From assembly GCA_964501915.1 (NCBI GenBank), contig CAZCVP010000001.1, positions 1 to 64,000 on the forward strand: a stretch of 64,000 nt of DNA, given 5' to 3'. This DNA comes from CAYFPX01 sp964501915 (lineage in GTDB: Bacteria > Myxococcota_A > UBA796 > CAJQPC01). Shown piece by piece: positions 41,410 to 49,230 of this stretch (position 1 is the stretch's first letter; every line of letters begins with the position of its first letter). Below the pieces are notes generated by a model. The model ran no database searches and had not been told where the DNA came from. It was given only the letters and a program-made list of their open reading frames with translations. The translations under genes were made by a program, and so were the position numbers.

Positions 41410-42723
41410 ATGGAGAGCTCGATCCTCGAGCGCCTGCGGGTGCTGAACCCCTGGCTGACGCGTCCTGGTGCCTGGGGAGAGGAGTGCGTGCGCAGGCTCC
41501 CTGCCCCCATGGTGCCGCGGCGCATCGACCGCAGACGGCTGGACCGGACGGACAAGGCCAAGGTGATCGTGGGTCCCAGGCAGGTCGGCAAGTCGACGTT
41601 CATCTGGTCGGAGCTCGCGGAGCGGGGGGCCGGGTCCGTCCTCTACCTCGACTGCCAGGAGGAGCGGGTCCGGGCGTGGCTGCGCTCCCCGGCCGCGGCC
41701 GTGGCCGACCTGGAGGTGCTGCTACCCGGTGTGAGGACCTTGTTCCTCGAGGAGGTCCAGCACCTGCCCGAGGCCGGGCTCGTGCTGAAGGGGCTCATCG
41801 ACACCCGCCGGGGACTGGACGTCTGGGCGACGGGGTCCAGCGCCTTCCACCTGGGGGCGAGGACCCGCGAGAGCCTGGCGGGCCGCGCCGTGCGCCGACG
41901 CGTGCTGCCCCTGTCCCTGGAGGAGTTGGTCGCCTGGCGTGCCCCGGCGAGCAGGGCGGCAGACCTGCTGGTCCGCCGGGAAGTGCTGGGGCGCATGCTG
42001 GTGCACGGGGGCTACCCCGAGCCCTGGTTCGACCCAGCGCCCCAGCTCGCGCTCCAGGAGCTGCTCGAGGCCGTGGTCGTGCGCGACGCCTCGGATCGGT
42101 TCAAGGTCGACCACGTGCACGCCTTCCGGCGCATGCTCGAGCTGGCGGCAGGCCAGGTTGGCCAGATGGTGAACCTGTCAGAGTGGGCGTCGATCCTGGG
42201 CGTGTCGGGTCCGACGGTGTCGTCCTGGCTGGGCCTGCTGGAGGAGGCCTGGGTGCTGAGGCGGCTGCCGCCCTTCGCCGACGGGCGGCGCCGAGAGATC
42301 ACCGGAGCGCGACGGGTGGCCTTCTACGACGTCGGGCTGCGGAACGCGCTGCTGAGGGCGTTCGAGCCCCAGTGGGAGCGGCGCTCCGACGCCGGTGCGC
42401 TGCTGGAGGCGTGGGTCTTCGGCGAGCTGTGCAAGGTGTTGGACCCATTCACGGAGTCCCTGCACTACTGGCGCACCAAGGGCGGCGCCGAGGTGGACTT
42501 CGTGGTGCAGGGGGGCGGCGAGGTCCTGCCCGTCGAGGTGAAGGCGCGGGACCCCCGGCGGGTGAGCCGCTCGCTGAGGAGCTTCATCGACGCCTATCGG
42601 CCGGAGCGGGCGGTGATCGCGTGCGGACGGATCGCCGAGGGGTGGACCGTGGAGGTGGGCACGACGGTCGTGGAGGCCCTCGGGGCGATGGAGATCGGTC
42701 GTCGGCTCCGCGGGGGCCGGTGA
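41410..42723 (+). CDS. AAA ATPase with C-terminal DUF4143 nuclease-like domain
   Basis: The 437-aa product has Walker A GPRQVGKST (55-63), a Walker B-like strand (LFLEEVQHL), sensor region ATGSSAFHL and, in the C-terminal half, a winged helix (EWASILGVSGPTVSSWL) and a PD-(D/E)xK-like core (AEVDFVVQ...EVLPVEVKAR). This is the AAA_14/DUF4143 family, widespread in accessory DNA and often suspected of toxin or defence roles, with biochemical function unproven. ATG 41410 has AGGAGG just upstream. It lies just right of the IS91 3-prime end copy 1 and behind an AT-rich inverted repeat. Confidence 0.85.
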   Translation: MESSILERLRVLNPWLTRPGAWGEECVRRLPAPMVPRRIDRRRLDRTDKAKVIVGPRQVGKSTFIWSELAERGAGSVLYLDCQEERVRAWLRSPAAAVADLEVLLPGVRTLFLEEVQHLPEAGLVLKGLIDTRRGLDVWATGSSAFHLGARTRESLAGRAVRRRVLPLSLEELVAWRAPASRAADLLVRREVLGRMLVHGGYPEPWFDPAPQLALQELLEAVVVRDASDRFKVDHVHAFRRMLELAAGQVGQMVNLSEWASILGVSGPTVSSWLGLLEEAWVLRRLPPFADGRRREITGARRVAFYDVGLRNALLRAFEPQWERRSDAGALLEAWVFGELCKVLDPFTESLHYWRTKGGAEVDFVVQGGGEVLPVEVKARDPRRVSRSLRSFIDAYRPERAVIACGRIAEGWTVEVGTTVVEALGAMEIGRRLRGGR

Positions 42724-42737
42724 GGTCCCGCTCGAGG

Positions 42738-43268
42738 CTACTCCCCACAGGAGACCACCGGGATCACCGTCGCGTCGTTGAACGGCGTGCACTGCGAGTC
42801 CTCGCGCCACCACTCGGGGTGGACCCGCTCCACCCGGAGGTGGGCCTCCCCGGCGAGCCGGCGGCTCTCCAGGGCCAGGGCGAAGGGGCCGACCTGGGTG
42901 CCGCCGAAGAGCGGCTCCCGCGTCGGCGCCGAGGCGAGCACCTCGCCGCTGGTGCCGCCGACGACCTGGATGGTGGTCTCCGGCGAGGTGATGGTGCCGA
43001 GGTTGGCGAGGTGGACATGGAGCACCATCAGGCCGAGGTCGCAGGACTGGTCGCACCAGGCGTGGTCGACCACGGCGGGGTCGCGGCCACCGGTGAGCCG
43101 GCGAGGGGCCCGCTTGCGGTCGGGGGTCTCGGCGCTCACGTCATCGTTGGCCACCACGATCTCGGCGCTGCCGTCGCCGTCGAGATCGACGATGATCGGG
43201 TGCTCGCGGTAGGTGCCGCTGGAGTGGTCTTCGTCCACGAAGAGCACCGTGCCCGTGAGGCCGGGGAC
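42738..43268 (-). pseudogene. 5-prime-truncated VCBS/FG-GAP repeat protein (C-terminal fragment)
   Basis: The frame begins directly after the stop of the neighbouring gene at 43269 and encodes LFVDEDHSSGTYREHPIIVD, then LDGDGSAEIVVANDD, a VCBS/FG-GAP unit, followed by a CARDB/Ig-like domain (GLMVLHVHLANLGTITSPET) and a natural-looking end (SCGE). Proteins with this ending are normally much longer and secreted, so this is a C-terminal relic. GTG 43247 could start translation, but no signal peptide remains. Confidence 0.6.
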
Positions 43269-44072
43269 TCACCCTGCCGGAGGCGATGCCAGCACCTCCA
43301 GCTTGCGGCAATAGGCCTCGACCGCATCCTTCACCCACTCGAGCTCGAAGGCCTCGGCCGGCCGCACGAGCTCCTCCTCGAGGAACCCGTCGAGGGCGCC
43401 GACCGCCGACCACTCGAGTTGGTGGTCGCTGTGCAGGAGCACCGGGTACTCGCCGCGCCGGACCTCCAACACCGCTGGGAGGTCGAGGTCCGCCGAACCA
43501 CCCCCCTGGTACTCCTGTGGTGGCAGCCGCCCCAGCGTGCTGTAGGCGTAGAAGGAGAACCCCCCCGCGAGGTCCAACCCCCACTGCCGCACGGTGGCGT
43601 AGGGCGTGCCGGCCGGGCGCACGGCCACCTCGACAGACCGGACGGCGCTGGAGGGGTCGACGAGCGCCAGGTAGGCCCAGGGCACGGCGGCTCCGGTGCC
43701 CAGCGCGTACTCGAACACCACGAGAGCGGTCGGCAGCACGCCCGGTCCGGCGACGAGGAGCAGCTTCGCCCGCAGGTCGTTCCGTGTCTTCGTCTCCGGC
43801 AGCAGCATCCGCGCGGCGACCACACCGCCCGCTGAGGCCAAGAGCGCCCCGAGGCGCTGGTACGCGCCGTAGGACAGCCGACCCAGGACGTGCTCGGCGT
43901 CCGGAAGGCTGGGGCTGGTCTGGTGGCGGAGTCCCGTCCCGTGGGGTGGATCGCCGTCGCGGGTCCCCCAGGCGCCCCAGCCCGCGGCCCGCGCCTGGGA
44001 GGCCAGGGCACCTCCAAGCCGCCGCCACACCTCCTGGGCCTGGAAGTCCGAGGGCCTCGGGAAGGAACCCAC
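43269..44072 (-). CDS. Hypothetical protein behind a 14-G tract
   Basis: The product is about 267 aa if it starts at GTG 44072. It has no signal peptide. It is mixed alpha/beta with segments such as RNDLRAKLLLVAGPGVLPTALVVFEYALG, SSAVRSVEVAVRPAG and LVRPAEAFELEWVKDAVEAYC. No family was recognised. The start codon lies 11 bp from a run of 14 G (plus strand), so length changes there would alter the spacing to the promoter or, if a start further upstream is used, the reading frame. The stop coincides with a junction to a VCBS fragment. Confidence 0.5.
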   Translation of the reverse strand: MGSFPRPSDFQAQEVWRRLGGALASQARAAGWGAWGTRDGDPPHGTGLRHQTSPSLPDAEHVLGRLSYGAYQRLGALLASAGGVVAARMLLPETKTRNDLRAKLLLVAGPGVLPTALVVFEYALGTGAAVPWAYLALVDPSSAVRSVEVAVRPAGTPYATVRQWGLDLAGGFSFYAYSTLGRLPPQEYQGGGSADLDLPAVLEVRRGEYPVLLHSDHQLEWSAVGALDGFLEEELVRPAEAFELEWVKDAVEAYCRKLEVLASPPAG

Positions 44073-44083
44073 CCGAAGGTAGC

Positions 44084-44097
44084 GGGGGGGGGGGGGG
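44084..44097. repeat. Homopolymer tract of 14 G
   Basis: An uninterrupted run of 14 G lies in the divergent region between the hypothetical gene at 43269-44072 and the FG-GAP lipoprotein. Several runs of C follow at 44167-44220. Such tracts are prone to slippage. Confidence 0.85.
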
Positions 44098-44120
44098 CGG
44101 TGGCGGGAAGCTGTGCGGCG

Positions 44121-44149
44121 CTGGCCCGCTGTTCCCCGTTGACAGTGCC
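44121..44149 (+). repeat. 29-bp direct repeat, copy 1
   Basis: Matches 44243-44271 at 27 of 29 positions. Both copies share GTTCCCCGTTGACAGTGCC. They bracket a C-rich, non-coding stretch of about 93 bp. Confidence 0.8.
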
Positions 44150-44242
44150 GCCCCCCAACCCCGGCGGACCACCACCCCCCCCGGCCTTCCCCCCCCGCCC
44201 CCGCCCGGCGCCCCCCCCCCAATTCTGTCAAGCTCTGAGGAG

Positions 44243-44271
44243 CTGGCCCGGAGTTCCCCGTTGACAGTGCC
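44243..44271 (+). repeat. 29-bp direct repeat, copy 2
   Basis: Second copy of the repeat at 44121-44149. The proposed GTG start (44267) of the FG-GAP lipoprotein lies inside it. The repeat may be the end of a former insertion or a duplicated promoter piece (it contains TTGACA). Confidence 0.8.
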
Positions 44272-45808
44272 TCGCCCGATCGCCGGCGGTCCAGCTCGCC
44301 ACCCGGCCTTCTGGGCGGCCCTGGGCTGCTGGGTGGGCTGCGCTGACGCGGCGGAGGACAGGACGAGCGGGCCGGATCTCGTCGAGCCCGGCCCCGTCCG
44401 GATCCTCCCCCAGGGTGGTCCCGTCGAACGCCCCGAGCCCGCGCCCATCGCTCCCCAGCCCGGATCGGGCTCGCAGAGGGCGCCCGAGGGAGAGCTGGTG
44501 CACCCGGAGGTGCCGCTGGTCGACCTCGGCGACGCGCCGATCACCTTCGCCGATCAGATGCTGTACTCCGCCGCGATGGGGGGCATCGGCGAGCAGGACG
44601 AGGCGGTCATCGTGGTCGGGCTACCCGTGGAGGGCTCGGGCCACAGGGGGGAGGTCTACGGCGTCGCGGTCTCCCGATACCAGGAGTCGAAGGTCATCAC
44701 CTACACGATGGACTGGCGCCTGTCCGGCGCCCACGAGGGGGCGACCTTCGGCGAGCCGCTGTCGATCTGGGACCTCGACGGGGACGGCCTGGGATCGGTG
44801 GCCATCGGGGCGGACTACAGCGCGGTCGACTCAGAGCCGAACGGCTACCTGTTCGTCTTCGACGAGCCCGGCGGGCACTTCTCGACCTCGACCGAGGCCG
44901 ACCTCGCGCTGTGGGGAGACGCCGAGGATAGCCACCTCGCCGCCTCGACCGGCGACTTCGACGGGGACGGGGCGCCGGACGTCGCCGTCGGGGTGGGCCA
45001 TGGGTATGCCTTGCCAACGCTGGGCACGGTCTACCTCGCCTTCGGGCCACTCGACAGCTCGCGCTCGTTCTCGGAGGTCGGTGACGCTGCGGTCGGCACG
45101 GAGGATCAGGACCACTTCGGAGGTGTGCTGGAGCTCGGCGCTGACCTGGACGGCGATGGCCTCGACGACCTGGCGATCGGATCGCCCTTCAGCGGGCTCA
45201 GCGAGGGAAGGGTCCACCTCGCCCGCGGCGGCGAGGTCCTGTCCCCCACCTCCGAGGACCTGCTGTCGGCACGTGGAGCGGCCGCTGGCGCTCTCGCCGG
45301 GTACGCCCTGTCCGTCGACGCCGACTTCGACGGCGACGGGCTCCAAGACCTCGTCGTCGGCTCTCCAGGTCTGTCCACCTCCCCCGACGAGAGCGGCGCG
45401 GTCTACGTGGTGCCCGAGCCCTTCGCCACCTTCGCCGGCGAGCGCGAGTTCTGGAGCTGGATCGCGGGCTTTGGCGACTACTCGGTCTTCGGCGAAGAGG
45501 TGGTTGCCTACGACCCGGGCGATGGCACGGGTCCCGTCCTGCTCGTCGGCGCCTCGGACAGCGATGTCCTCGAGCGGAACGCCGGCGCGGTCTACCGGTT
45601 CGAGGGGCTGGTGCCCGGCACCTTGACCGTGGCCGACGCCACCCTGGCCTACGTCGCCCCGGACCTCGACGGCGACGACTGGAACGACCGGAGCCGGGTC
45701 GGCGGAGTGCTCGAGGTCCTGCCAGCCTCGGCCCAGGAAGGCCCGCTCCTGCTGCTCGGCGGCCGGGCGACGGACCTGTGGTTCGTGGTGCCCGACACCT
45801 ACCGCTGA
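44267..45808 (+). CDS. FG-GAP repeat (beta-propeller) lipoprotein
   Basis: The product is about 513 aa. The N-terminus includes a hydrophobic stretch with possible lipoboxes (FWAALGC, CWVGC), so export to the outer membrane or surface is likely. At least five FG-GAP/integrin-alpha-like units follow, each with a Ca-binding DxDGDG core and a following hydrophobic strand: WDLDGDGLGSVAIGADYS, GDFDGDGAPDVAVGVG, ADLDGDGLDDLAIGSP, ADFDGDGLQDLVVGSP, PDLDGDDWNDR. These fold as a beta-propeller used in adhesion or surface display. The start is uncertain (GTG 44267 or a later GTG). Confidence 0.75.
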   Translation: MPRPIAGGPARHPAFWAALGCWVGCADAAEDRTSGPDLVEPGPVRILPQGGPVERPEPAPIAPQPGSGSQRAPEGELVHPEVPLVDLGDAPITFADQMLYSAAMGGIGEQDEAVIVVGLPVEGSGHRGEVYGVAVSRYQESKVITYTMDWRLSGAHEGATFGEPLSIWDLDGDGLGSVAIGADYSAVDSEPNGYLFVFDEPGGHFSTSTEADLALWGDAEDSHLAASTGDFDGDGAPDVAVGVGHGYALPTLGTVYLAFGPLDSSRSFSEVGDAAVGTEDQDHFGGVLELGADLDGDGLDDLAIGSPFSGLSEGRVHLARGGEVLSPTSEDLLSARGAAAGALAGYALSVDADFDGDGLQDLVVGSPGLSTSPDESGAVYVVPEPFATFAGEREFWSWIAGFGDYSVFGEEVVAYDPGDGTGPVLLVGASDSDVLERNAGAVYRFEGLVPGTLTVADATLAYVAPDLDGDDWNDRSRVGGVLEVLPASAQEGPLLLLGGRATDLWFVVPDTYR

Positions 45809-45837
45809 CCGGCCGCGTCCGCAGGCAGGTCCGGCCT

Positions 45838-45974
45838 GGACCCTGCCCCACGCGGAGTTCCACGCCAGCTACGCGAGCACCTACCTGGAGCGAGACCTGC
45901 GCCAGGTGCTCCAGGTCCGGGACCTGACCAGCTTCCAGACCTTCCTGCAGCTCGTCGCGGGGAGCACGGCCCAG
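45838..45974 (+). pseudogene. Fragment of an AAA/DUF4143 ATPase gene
   Basis: The frame encodes EFHASYASTYLERDLRQV and LTSFQTFLQLVAG, the conserved SYxxTYLERDLR ... F..FL motif that begins the DUF4143 half of such ATPases. It then runs into unrelated sequence leading to the transposase fragment. This is a third DUF4143 trace in 7 kb. Confidence 0.65.
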
Positions 45975-46039
45975 CCTCGGGGGGCGGGACGTTCCGCTTC
46001 CACCTCGATGCGCGACCGTCGATGGGGGCAATCCCGTTC

Positions 46040-46586
46040 CGGAGGAATGCACGCAGGAGTCGTCGTTCCCGCGGCCGATCGTGCGGCCCTGGAGCGCCTC
46101 GCCCGCTACCTCGCCCGCCCTCCGTTGGCTCGGGAACGCCTCGAGTGGACCGCATCAGGGGACATCCTCATCCGCTTCAAGCGCCCCTGGTCCGACGGCA
46201 CCACCGGGGTCGTGCTCTCGCCGATGGAGCTGCTCCAGCGTCTTGCCGCCCTGGTCCCGCCTCCAAGGTCGCACAGCGTCTTCTACCACGGTGTGCTCGC
46301 CGCCAACGCCGCCGCCAGAGCCCAGGTCGTGCCTGAGCCACCGAAGAGGAGGTGTCGCGGTGTCCTGCGCTCTCCGAGGCTTCCCCACCTCGTTCCAGGC
46401 TCCGGGTGCCTCCACTGGGCGGACCTCCTCGCCAGGGTCTTTGAAGTTCAGGCCTTCGCCTGCCCGCAGTGTGAGACCAGGATGAGCGTCAGGGCCGTCG
46501 TCTTGCCGGGGGCGAAGACCCTCGAGATCCTCGGAGGGCTGGAGAGGGCGGCCAGGGGGCCACCAGGCGAGGCGGCCGTGGCGTAG
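46040..46586 (+). pseudogene. C-terminal fragment of an IS91-family (Y2-type) transposase
   Basis: The frame reads RLARYLARPPLARERLEW, RFKRPWSDGTTGVVLSPMEL, LAALVPPPRSHSVFYHGVLA and then WADLLARVFEVQAFACPQC. These are the conserved C-terminal blocks of IS91/IS801-type rolling-circle transposases, including the final zinc-ribbon-like CxxC. The N-terminal half with the catalytic tyrosines is missing and replaced by the DUF4143 fragment, so it is inactive. Confidence 0.8.
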
Positions 46587-46621
46587 CCCGAGGGTCGGGA
46601 CCAGCAGCGAAGAAGTAGAGA

Positions 46622-46816
46622 GACCTCTTCCGAGGCGTCGCAGGGCTCCGTCTCCGATGCGGCGGGGGACGAATCCGGCGACGAAGAGCCCGAGCGTCCG
46701 CCCTCGGCGTGGCTCCGGACCTGGCGGACCACCCCCGAGAGCCGCTGGAAGAGGCACCGACCCGGGGTCGATGGGAACAGGCGTACGATAGGAAGGGGGT
46801 TCGAAATGCCTATCCC
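46622..46816 (+). repeat. 195-bp direct repeat, copy 2: putative IS91-family 3-prime end
   Basis: Starts 35 bp after the transposase stop. Differs from 41147-41341 at only two positions. The terminal hairpin (GATAGG 46787-46792, CCTATC 46809-46814) is conserved. Its position next to the transposase makes it the likely oriIS end. Confidence 0.75.
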
Positions 46817-46856
46817 CCGTCGCGTCTCTCGTCGGCTGCCGGGAAGATCGAGTGGG

Positions 46857-46976
46857 ATGGAAGTGGGAGAGATCGGTGGGACGGGACAGGTGCTCCGGGG
46901 CGGTGCCTGGCTCGAGGAGGCGCCGATCGTGGGCATCGACGAGCCGACGGGGGAGGGGGTGCCGCTGGTGGCGTGA
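46857..46976 (+). CDS. Short open frame (39 aa), possible gene fragment
   Basis: ATG 46857 opens a frame beginning MEVGEIGGTGQVLRGGAW and ending GVPLVA with high G/C third positions, just right of the IS91 3-prime end and 1 bp from the end of the convergent ATPase gene. It may be a C-terminal scrap of a larger gene cut by the insertion, or a small protein. No family was recognised. Confidence 0.3.
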   Translation: MEVGEIGGTGQVLRGGAWLEEAPIVGIDEPTGEGVPLVA

Positions 46977-46977
46977 G

Positions 46978-48141
46978 TCAGCCCAGAGCGTCCAGTGCCG
47001 TCTCGAAGGTCTCGGCGGTCACGAACACGGCCTCATCGGCGTGGGGGAAGTGCTCGTAGAAGTCGTCCAGGGCCCGGTGGTGGCGCTCGGCGGGCTCCTC
47101 CCAGCTCACCTGGATCGGCGTCACCCGGCGCTCCCGCTGGAGCACGAAGTCCACCTCGCCCTGGTTCCGCCAGTAGCTGACCGGCCCGCAGCGTCGACGC
47201 AGCGCCAGGTGCACCGCGGTCTCCAGGGACTTGCCCCGGTCCTGGCCGCCTGGGGTGACCACGACCCGGCGGAGGCCATTGTCGACCGGGTAGTACTTGC
47301 GCTTGCGGGCCGCCCGCTTGCGCTCGCTCCAGGCGAAGTAGGGACAGGAGAAGAGCAGGTAGGCGTCCTCGCAAGCGGCCAGCCAGACCTTGGCCGTGTC
47401 CACCGCGATGCCGCAGGCGGCGGCCACCCGGCGCAGACTGAGCTCCGAGCCGGTGGCTTCGTAGACCAGCTGCACCACCTGGCGCAGGGCGCGGCTGGAG
47501 CGGGCGCCGACCCGCTCCCGCACGTCCCGCTCCACGATGTCGTGGAAGTACTGGCGCAGCAGGCGGTCGCCGTCGGTCCCGATGATCGGCTCCGGGAAGC
47601 CCCCACGGGCCAGGTGCGCCTCCAGGCTGATGTCCGGTTCGAGGGTACGATGCTCAGCGAGGTCGAAGGGGAACAGCTCCACGCTCAGGTGTCGCCCGGT
47701 CAGGGTGGAGCCGAGCTCGCCGGAGAGCAGGCGGGCGTTGGAGCCGGTGACGACGAATCGATGGCCCCGGGGGCGCTCGAGCTGGGTGCGCAGCCAACGC
47801 TGCCAGCCGTCCACCCACTGGACCTCGTCTAGGAAGAAGGTGAGGGGGCCGGTGGGGTGGCGGACGCGGAAGGCGCTGACCAGGGCGTCGAGGGTGGTGT
47901 GGTCCAGGGCGCCGGCCAGGCGGGGGTCCTCGAAGTTGAGGAAGGCGCAGCGGGCCGGGTCGAGCTGGTAGTGCCCCATGAGCTGCTGGAGCAGGGTGGA
48001 CTTGCCGCAGCGCCGCACGCCGAGCACGACCAGGGCGAGGCGGTCGGTGAGGGCCTCGGGCAGGTCGACGTGGCGCGGCACGGTTCGGGGTGGGGGAGCG
48101 TCCCAGAAGCTCCAGGTGGCGGCGAGGTTCAGCATGGACAT
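46978..48141 (-). CDS. AAA ATPase with DUF4143 domain
   Basis: The 387-aa product has Walker A GVRRCGKST (41-49), Walker B-like LTFFLDEVQ, sensor VVTGSNARLLSG and a C-terminal DUF4143 half (RQYFHDIVERDVRERVG, winged helix LRRVAAACGIAVDTAKVWL, PD-(D/E)xK-like EVDFVLQRERRVTPIQVSWE). It is a different subfamily from the 41410 gene. The usual Lys of the nuclease-like motif is not evident after PIQVS. The promoter directly upstream predicts a leaderless transcript starting at or next to the ATG at 48141. It lies among IS remnants, so recent acquisition is likely. Confidence 0.85.
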   Translation of the reverse strand: MSMLNLAATWSFWDAPPPRTVPRHVDLPEALTDRLALVVLGVRRCGKSTLLQQLMGHYQLDPARCAFLNFEDPRLAGALDHTTLDALVSAFRVRHPTGPLTFFLDEVQWVDGWQRWLRTQLERPRGHRFVVTGSNARLLSGELGSTLTGRHLSVELFPFDLAEHRTLEPDISLEAHLARGGFPEPIIGTDGDRLLRQYFHDIVERDVRERVGARSSRALRQVVQLVYEATGSELSLRRVAAACGIAVDTAKVWLAACEDAYLLFSCPYFAWSERKRAARKRKYYPVDNGLRRVVVTPGGQDRGKSLETAVHLALRRRCGPVSYWRNQGEVDFVLQRERRVTPIQVSWEEPAERHHRALDDFYEHFPHADEAVFVTAETFETALDALG

Positions 48142-48148
48142 GGTGTCG

Positions 48149-48177
48149 AGTGTATTGGACAGTGTGGGCAGTGTCGA
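48149..48177 (-). promoter_or_regulatory. Promoter of the second DUF4143 ATPase with duplicated 11-bp motif
   Basis: On the minus strand TCGACA (48172-48177) and TACACT (48149-48154) are separated by exactly 17 bp. The -10 lies 7 nt from the ATG, so a leaderless mRNA is expected. GTGTCGAGTGT (plus strand) occurs at 48143-48153 and 48171-48181, overlapping both boxes, and could be a repressor site. Confidence 0.55.
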
Positions 48178-48197
48178 GTGTGATCGACAAGTTTGGG

Positions 48198-48419
48198 TCA
48201 GGGGCCGCCGAGGATGAGGTAGGAGGAGCCGGCGGCGTCGTCGCCGGGAGCGCCGACGAGGAGGTCGTCGTAGCCGTCGCCGTTGACGTTGCCAGCGGCC
48301 GCTACGACGCTTCCTGCGTAGTCACTGGCCGACTCACCAGTGAGTATCGCGTCGGCCGCCGTAACATCGGTCGAGGCGGGAGAAGTCGACCCCAGGATGA
48401 CGTGCGCAGCACCCGCGCT
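48198..48419 (-). pseudogene. C-terminal fragment of an FG-GAP repeat protein
   Basis: The minus strand encodes GAAHVILGSTSPASTDVTA, then SDYAGSVVAAAGNVNGDG and YDDLLVGAPGDDAAGSSY before LILGGP and a stop, two typical FG-GAP units. An in-frame stop precedes it. Codon use is less G/C-biased than in neighbours (act, gtt, tct), suggesting a foreign source. Confidence 0.7.
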
Positions 48420-48579
48420 CTAGCCACCGCGGTCATGAGCATAGAGCATAGGCATCATGGAGGGGTGGCGTTCCCAGTAGTCGACCTCAGCGGCCCGCAG
48501 GTGGTTGTGTGTGGCCGTCCTCCTGGTCAGCGGGTGACCCTGAAGGTCGCAAACAAGACCTCAAACCAGGAGAACGACC
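48420..48579 (+). mobile_element. Possible left end of an IS110-type element (non-coding)
   Basis: These 160 bp precede the IS110 recombinase fragment and contain no gene. In IS110-group elements the non-coding end upstream of the recombinase carries the bridge RNA (established knowledge). Only position supports the assignment here. Confidence 0.3.
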
Positions 48580-48678
48580 ATGGAGCGGTATCTTGGGCTG
48601 GACGTGCAGGCGAGCAGCTGCACTCTGGCCGTGCTGAGCGAGAGCGGGCGTCTGGTCCGGACGCAGGTGGTGGACAGA
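48580..48678 (+). pseudogene. N-terminal fragment of an IS110-family transposase/recombinase
   Basis: ATG 48580, preceded by a good AGGAGAACG site, begins MERYLGLDVQASSCTLAVLS and continues to TQVVD, the N-terminal DEDD-type signature of IS110 recombinases (first catalytic Asp in GLDV). After about 33 codons the sequence becomes unrelated, so nearly all of the gene is lost. Confidence 0.7.
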
Positions 48679-49230
48679 GCATGGCAACTTCGAAGCACTC
48701 CCCCAGAGCACCCCACGCCTCCCGAGCCCCCCTGTGCAATCCGCCTGGATGCTCCTGGAGCGTCGCTGGCTCGCCTTCCGCGTCGCCACCCGCCGAGGAT
48801 CGAGTGCAGGATGTGCTTCCGGTTGCCGTCGCTGCCGGTGCTCACCATGTCGCGTCCTCTCCGGAGGCCCCGCGCCAAAGGAGGGGGTGGGCCAGTTCTC
48901 TGGTCCCTCCTCGCCATCATGTCATCGTGCCACCCCCTGACTCCGAGGGGTCCAAGCTGAGATCTCGAAAGAAGGAGATCCCCGGGCGGTGCTCGGGGCG
49001 GCTGGGCGGGAGACCTCCCAACCTGGAACGGGGACCGACGATGGGATGGTCCGAGCCGTTCACGGGCACGGTTACAGGCCCCGAGAGACCGACCTGGCGG
49101 CCGGGCGAGGTGTGAGGATGCCTGCGCCGCTGAGCGCAACGGTTCTCCACCCTGGTCTGGCTCAGTGGGTAGCGTACATCACTTCGGCGCTCAGGAGCAG
49201 CTGCCGGGGGGTCGGGTGAGGACGTGGGAC
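48679..49230. other. Non-coding, scrambled region
   Basis: No supportable gene. The composition is mixed and open frames lack third-position bias. It looks like recombination debris between the IS110 fragment and the 3-prime end of the epimerase gene. Confidence 0.5.

Noticed and set aside
41016..41603. Minus-strand frames sharing the same N-terminal sequence at 41.3 and 46.7 kb
   Set aside because: The similarity comes from the 195-bp repeat. The frames have no Shine-Dalgarno and continue into unrelated antisense sequence.
48917..49230. Continuation of the first epimerase frame beyond the homopolymer to 48917
   Set aside because: After the run of nine C this frame gives Arg/Gly/Pro-rich nonsense, while the other frame continues the epimerase family sequence to a stop at 49231.
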